Shown: piece after piece, positions 60,441 to 64,000 of the stretch
Position numbering within the stretch: position 1 is the stretch's first letter
Layout: every line of letters starts with the position of its first letter
Origin: Nodularia sphaerocarpa UHCC 0038
GTDB taxonomy: Bacteria; Cyanobacteriota; Cyanobacteriia; Cyanobacteriales; Nostocaceae
Reading direction: 5' to 3'
Assembly (NCBI RefSeq): GCF_022376295.1
Contig: NZ_CP060140.1
Location: forward strand, 686,356 to 750,355
DNA: 64,000 bases
Translations under genes and position numbers: made by a program
The notes under the pieces: generated by a model
What the model was told of the DNA's origin: nothing
The model's database searches: none
Seen by the model: the letters and a program-made list of their open reading frames with translations, nothing else

Positions 60441-61262
60441 ATGGTCTGGCCTTTCAAGTCCAAATTTCGGAAACAAATTGCCCGGATTGAAATTACTGGT
60501 GCGATCGCTGGTTCTACTCGCAAGCGCGTATTAGAAGCCCTCAAAACCGTAGAAGAGAGAAAGTTTCCGGCTTTACTCCTACGCATCGATAGTCCTGGAG
60601 GTACAGTTGGAGATTCACAAGAAATCTACAGCGCCCTGAAAAGGTTACGCAAGAAAATCAAAATTGTCGCCAGCTTTGGTAATATTTCCGCTTCTGGGGG
60701 TGTGTACATTGGCATGGGAGCCGAACATATCATGGCTAACCCTGGTACAATTACGGGGAGTATTGGCGTAATTTTGCGAGGGAACAACTTAGAACGCTTG
60801 CTGGAAAAAGTCGGTGTTTCTTTCAAAGTGATCAAATCTGGCCCTTACAAAGACATTTTGTCCTTTGACCGCCAACTGACTGCACCAGAAGAAACCATTT
60901 TGCAAGAGTTGATTGACGTTAGTTATCAGCAGTTTGTCCAGACAATCGCCGAGGCGCGTTCCTTGGAAGTAGAAACTGTCAAAAGTTTCGCTGATGGTCG
61001 AATTTTTACCGGAGAACAAGCTGTAAAATTAGGCGTTGTAGACCGCCTGGGAACTGAAGAAGATGCACGTTGCTGGACAGCAGAAATGGTGGGTCTTGAT
61101 CCTGACAAAGCACCCTGTTATACCCTAGAAGAACGAAAACCTTTATTGAGTCGCCTTCTACCCGGAAGCCGTCAGGTTTCATCAGGACTTGGGGCGGGAA
61201 TTAATTGGTTGGAATTTGAAATGTCTACCAGTGGTCTGCCACTGTGGTTATATCGACCATAA
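60441..61262 (+). CDS. sppA: Signal peptide peptidase SppA, short form
   Basis: A 273-residue serine peptidase of the S49 family. LLLRIDSPGGTVGDSQEIY, the nucleophile loop SFGNISASGGVYIGMGA and GTITGSIGVI are present, and the catalytic Lys is in KSGPYKDILSF. It lacks an N-terminal membrane helix, unlike many SppA proteins, and is the short single-domain form. Cyanobacterial SppA proteins act on light-harvesting and signal-peptide remnants. A 7-bp repeat and aroH follow. Confidence 0.9.
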   Translation: MVWPFKSKFRKQIARIEITGAIAGSTRKRVLEALKTVEERKFPALLLRIDSPGGTVGDSQEIYSALKRLRKKIKIVASFGNISASGGVYIGMGAEHIMANPGTITGSIGVILRGNNLERLLEKVGVSFKVIKSGPYKDILSFDRQLTAPEETILQELIDVSYQQFVQTIAEARSLEVETVKSFADGRIFTGEQAVKLGVVDRLGTEEDARCWTAEMVGLDPDKAPCYTLEERKPLLSRLLPGSRQVSSGLGAGINWLEFEMSTSGLPLWLYRP

Positions 61263-61278
61263 AAAATTAACAGTCATT

Positions 61279-61349
61279 GGTTAATAGTCTTTGATTAATG
61301 ACCAATGACTCATGACTCATGACTCATGACTGATAACTCATGACTAATT
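61279..61349. repeat. 7-bp tandem repeat (AATGACT/CATGACT)n before aroH
   Basis: About ten drifted units, mixing AATGACC, CATGACT and TGATAACT variants. It ends just before the AAGGAGG ribosome-binding site of aroH. Confidence 0.88.
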
Positions 61350-61363
61350 AAGGAGGATTTGGC

Positions 61364-61777
61364 GTGGAGTGGCAAATGCGGGCGATTCGCGGAGCAACAA
61401 CTGTTTCCGAAAACAAGATTGCAGCGATTACAGAAGCGGTTACAGAACTCATAGATGAACTAGAACAACGAAATCAACTCCAGCCAGAGGAGATGATTAG
61501 TGTAACTTTCTCGGTGACACGGGATTTGGATGCGATTTTTCCGGCGGCGATCGCGCGATCGCGTTCTGGATGGGATAATGTCGCTATGTTGGATGTACAG
61601 CAAATGCACGTTGAAGGTAGCTTACCGCGTTGCATCAGGTTTCTCATCCACGCTTATCTTCCAGCTTCTACACCAATTCATCATATTTATTTACGCCAAG
61701 CTGCAAAATTACGACCAGATTGGAGTTTATCTCAGCCGTTACAACCATCACAGCAGATAGTTAAGTCAAAAGTTTAA
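61364..61777 (+). CDS. aroH: Chorismate mutase, AroH class
   Basis: A 137-residue monofunctional chorismate mutase. RAIRGATTVSENKIAAITEAV contains the active-site Arg, and SVTFSVTRDLDAIFPA and HVEGSLPRCIRFLIH complete the trimeric AroH fold. It converts chorismate to prephenate for Phe/Tyr. The start is GTG 61364, set by AAGGAGG (61350-61356) 7 nt upstream. A C-terminal tail of about 15 residues after the family end is unremarkable. Confidence 0.93.
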   Translation: MEWQMRAIRGATTVSENKIAAITEAVTELIDELEQRNQLQPEEMISVTFSVTRDLDAIFPAAIARSRSGWDNVAMLDVQQMHVEGSLPRCIRFLIHAYLPASTPIHHIYLRQAAKLRPDWSLSQPLQPSQQIVKSKV

Positions 61778-61814
61778 AATACGGCTGTAAATTATATGTA
61801 AAAATTAGCACGAA

Positions 61815-62099
61815 ATGAGCTATTACCGTAGTGATGCCGCTCAACATACTGCCATTGGCGGGAGAATGTTTACTGATAGGGGAACTGGTGTTTGCGTGAA
61901 GTTAGAAGATTTTTTGAGCATTCTCTCCAAAATGGAGCAGCCACTGGTAATTATTACAAGTGAAGGCTATTTCACCAAAATCTACAAGTATGTTACAGCA
62001 TACAAAGGTTTTGTGTTTTTTGCCGAATCTTTAGACAAATTAGACTTTGCTAGCAATATTGAAGTGATTTACGCTCAAAATCTCCGCACTGATATTTAA
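61815..62099 (+). CDS. Hypothetical protein
   Basis: A 94-residue protein I cannot assign. A basic start is followed by GVCVKLEDFLSILSKM, then QPLVIITSEGYFTKIYKYV, TAYKGFVFFAESLDKLDF and a strand-rich end. It follows aroH by 37 bp on the same strand. Met18 is an alternative start. The reading frame looks coding and ends before a palindrome and a terminator. Confidence 0.6.
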   Translation: MSYYRSDAAQHTAIGGRMFTDRGTGVCVKLEDFLSILSKMEQPLVIITSEGYFTKIYKYVTAYKGFVFFAESLDKLDFASNIEVIYAQNLRTDI

Positions 62100-62127
62100 C
62101 TGCAAAAGACACCTGGTGAGAAAGAAT

Positions 62128-62155
62128 GTAGAGACGTTCCATGGAACGTCTCTAC
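62128..62155. repeat. 28-bp perfect palindrome, copy 3
   Basis: Identical to 929-956 and 27107-27134, and preceded by AGAAT like copy 1. It lies 28 bp after the hypothetical gene's stop. Confidence 0.9.
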
Positions 62156-62204
62156 AAGGGTTACAGATAACGAATATTTTATTTCATCAGATTTCTCAAA
62201 GATT

Positions 62205-62226
62205 AGCCCACGCAGGTGGGCTTTTT
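62205..62226 (+). terminator. Intrinsic terminator
   Basis: AGCCCAC/GTGGGCT stem, 4-nt loop GCAG, then TTTTT. It closes the aroH-side transcription unit 19 bp before the convergent crtR stop. Confidence 0.85.
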
Positions 62227-62244
62227 GTCAGGTTTGGAGTATTT

Positions 62245-63135
62245 CTATTCGTGATGACGATGAAATCTAATTCCTACAAAGATGTCATACACAAATTCCC
62301 AAAAGTCTTTTTTCTGCAATAACCCAGATGTCTGAGGACTACCCTTTTCATCCAATAACGGCTTCATGGCGTAATAAGCAGGCTGGTAATTATACCAAGG
62401 AATCGAAGGCCATAAATGATGGATGAGGTGGTAATTCTGTCCCAAAATCAGGATATTTAACAGTTTACCAGGATAGACGCGGGCATTTTTCCAGCGATCG
62501 CGCTCTGCAAACGGACGATGTGGTAAATAATCAAAAAATAATCCCAATGCTATCCCCACCAAAAAAGCCGGAATAAACCAAAAATTCAGAATGTAACCTA
62601 AAAAGTGATATTGAATGGAAATATAAAAAATTGTTACAACAATTAACCTGCTGACGAACCATTCCAATAGTTCATACTTGCGCCATAATCGCCGTTGAAA
62701 GAAAAACACCTCATGGTACAAAAAGCGTACCGCAATCAACCACAACGGACCTCCTGTCGAGACGTAATGATCTGGGTCGTTTTTGGGATCATTGACGTGG
62801 GAGTGATGCTGTAAATGCACCCGTGTAAATACTGGATAAGCAAAAGCTAATATCAAAGCGCTACCATGCCCTAACATGGCATTAATCACGCGGTTGCGAT
62901 GGGCAGATTGGTGACAAGCATCGTGAATCACAGTGCCAGCACAATGTAAAGCAAGAGTGTTAATAGTAAAACACAACCAGTCTGGCCATTGCCATAGCCA
63001 GTAACCGAAGTTAGACAACACTAACATTGTTACCGTGGATAAAAACAGCAACAGTGTTGGATTAAAATCACCAGGAGGCGCTAAAAATTCCTTGGGGGGG
63101 ATTTTCAGTGACTTCTGTGCCTCCAATGTGAGCAT
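62245..63135 (-). CDS. crtR: Beta-carotene hydroxylase CrtR (desaturase fold)
   Basis: A 296-residue di-iron membrane enzyme. The His boxes HDACHQSAH, HLQHHSH and HLIHHLWPSIPWY, and GGPLWLIAVRFLYHEVFFFQ, match CrtR. It hydroxylates beta-carotene toward zeaxanthin and also acts in other xanthophyll and ketocarotenoid paths. ATG 63135 is used with AAGGAGT just upstream; TTG 63141 is the longer alternative. Fatty-acid desaturases share the His boxes, but the PKNDPDHYVSTGGP stretch favours CrtR. Confidence 0.9.
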   Translation of the reverse strand: MLTLEAQKSLKIPPKEFLAPPGDFNPTLLLFLSTVTMLVLSNFGYWLWQWPDWLCFTINTLALHCAGTVIHDACHQSAHRNRVINAMLGHGSALILAFAYPVFTRVHLQHHSHVNDPKNDPDHYVSTGGPLWLIAVRFLYHEVFFFQRRLWRKYELLEWFVSRLIVVTIFYISIQYHFLGYILNFWFIPAFLVGIALGLFFDYLPHRPFAERDRWKNARVYPGKLLNILILGQNYHLIHHLWPSIPWYNYQPAYYAMKPLLDEKGSPQTSGLLQKKDFWEFVYDIFVGIRFHRHHE

Positions 63136-63567
63136 TTGCAACTCCTTTCTTGATCAAACATTACAAATATACGATAAAGATGAGCCGATAATAAACTTTT
63201 GTAAGCTTTTATTTAGCAATATTTAACTTTATCTTTGCGGAAGAGTAGATGAATAGCGCTATGATTCCAGACGAGAGATAAGTTTTTGCCAATCAGTAGA
63301 ATGTGCTAGGCAACCACCAAAAAGGTGATAAAAAAAATTCTCTCAAAAGCAGGATGTAACCAAGTTTGGTGTACGATATCTACTCTATCTCACAACACTT
63401 GGGAAATGTTAAGCAGGGGAAAATAAATAATTGCGGCTCAAAGTTACTCTCACACCCCCATTCATCCTCTGCCTGTCTGGTTATGGATATAGCAGTGACT
63501 GAAAAAGAAACGCCCCTTAACTTAGTATGAATCTCTATATAGAGATAGCCCCCTAGAATCAGCCCCT
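63136..63567. other. Divergent promoter region between crtR and pyk
   Basis: About 430 bp. It includes CACCAAAAAGGTG (63317-63329) and a perfect palindrome at 63531. No ORF or RNA gene seen. Confidence 0.5.
63531..63546. promoter_or_regulatory. 16-bp perfect palindrome before pyk
   Basis: ATCTCTATATAGAGAT ends 21 bp before the pyruvate kinase ATG. It is placed to act as an operator or leader hairpin; no known regulator consensus is recognised. Confidence 0.5.
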
Positions 63568-64000
63568 ATGCAATTAAGAGACTCTCTACGCCGGACAAAA
63601 ATTGTTGCTACAATTGGCCCTGCTACTAGCAGCCCAGAAATGCTGAAGGCGATTATTGAAGCGGGTGCAACCACACTGCGGCTCAATTTCTCCCACGGTA
63701 CTCATGCCGACCATCAGCGTAGTATTCGCTTAATTCGGCAAACTGCCTTTGAATTAAATCAGCCAGTAGCAATTCTCCAAGACTTGCAAGGGCCGAAAAT
63801 TCGCTTAGGTAAGTTTGAAAATGGGTCGATAATTTTAGCAAAAGGCGATCGCTTCACCTTGACAAATCGCCCAGTTATCGGTTCACAAGAAATTAGCTGT
63901 ATTACCTACGATCATTTAGCAGAAGAAGTGCCTGTAGGTGCAAAAATTCTCCTTGATGATGGACGAGTAGAAATGCTCGTAGAAGAAATTAATCGTGAAA
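63568..64000 (+). CDS. pyk: Pyruvate kinase, N-terminal part (partial)
   Basis: The first 144 residues of pyruvate kinase; the gene runs off the right edge. The starting RDSLRRTKIVATIGPATSS, LRLNFSHGTHADH and ILQDLQGPKIRLG with the substrate and metal residues of the A domain are clear. The B domain begins around residue 90. It makes pyruvate and ATP at the end of glycolysis. Start ATG 63568 is preceded by CCCC-rich sequence, not a canonical Shine-Dalgarno. Confidence 0.95.
   Translation, partial: MQLRDSLRRTKIVATIGPATSSPEMLKAIIEAGATTLRLNFSHGTHADHQRSIRLIRQTAFELNQPVAILQDLQGPKIRLGKFENGSIILAKGDRFTLTNRPVIGSQEISCITYDHLAEEVPVGAKILLDDGRVEMLVEEINRE

Noticed and set aside
1..64000. tRNA genes
   Set aside because: Intergenic gaps were read for GGTTCGAATCC-like T-arm cores and cloverleaf ends; none was seen, though a tRNAscan run would be decisive.

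Overview
This window is from a chromosome of a filamentous, probably heterocyst-forming cyanobacterium (Nostocales: Nostoc, Anabaena or Nodularia-like). The evidence is the dense HIP1 octamer (GCGATCGC) inside and between genes, many tandem repeats with a 7-bp unit, cyanobacteria-specific genes (VIPP1, CrtR, phylloquinone MenD/MenB, DUF3086, DUF3119, a CcbP-type calcium-binding protein) and an amino-acid ABC transporter laid out like Anabaena natFGH-bgtA.

Layout. 1-6.1 kb: tail of a type I restriction specificity gene, a yeast-type cytosine deaminase, ribokinase, an Uma2-type protein, a CcbP-like protein, a sugar acetyltransferase, a membrane histidine kinase and FolB. 6.1-13.3 kb: menD and menB, separated by the natF-natG-natH-bgtA transporter operon, which has a perfect NtcA-type motif in front of it. 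13.4-24.4 kb: a cysteine-rich small protein, the helicase loader DciA, a SPOR-like membrane protein, a tandem PspA/VIPP1 pair, thioredoxin, a class I aminotransferase, uvrC flanked by two copies of one MITE, and a solitary C5 DNA methyltransferase. 24.4-29.2 kb: rlmN, a TIGR03792-like protein, a phasin-like protein, an FKBP isomerase, dnaB and rplI. 29.3-39.9 kb: a one-strand surface-glycan locus with GT2, GT4, GT8-like and GT10-like transferases, a pyruvyltransferase and an ABC exporter carrying a degenerate HisKA-like tail; a glycosyltransferase collapsed by an internal deletion sits inside it. 40.3-46.8 kb: gloB, a decayed glutathione S-transferase and an RND efflux pair behind a TetR-type operator. 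46.8-64 kb: a methyltransferase with a signal peptide, a metallophosphoesterase, a UbiH-like monooxygenase, a Slt-type transglycosylase, tatC overlapping a CsaA-like gene, an envelope-lipid group (MlaE permease, DUF3119, DUF3086, PlsY), SppA, AroH, CrtR and the start of pyruvate kinase.

Most genes are housekeeping. The unusual content is (a) the glycan locus, especially the exporter/HisKA-like fusion, and (b) a rich set of small repeats: a 111-bp MITE family with exact 8-bp target duplications, at least four other TIR or foldback elements, a 28-bp palindrome family, and at least seven sequence-unrelated tandem repeats that all share a 7-bp period. Several of these repeats touch start or stop codons (natH, the aminotransferase, rbsK) or lie inside coding sequence (hsdS). 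No tRNA, rRNA, CRISPR array, prophage or complete insertion sequence was recognised. All assignments come from reading motifs and gene order by eye; no database search was run.
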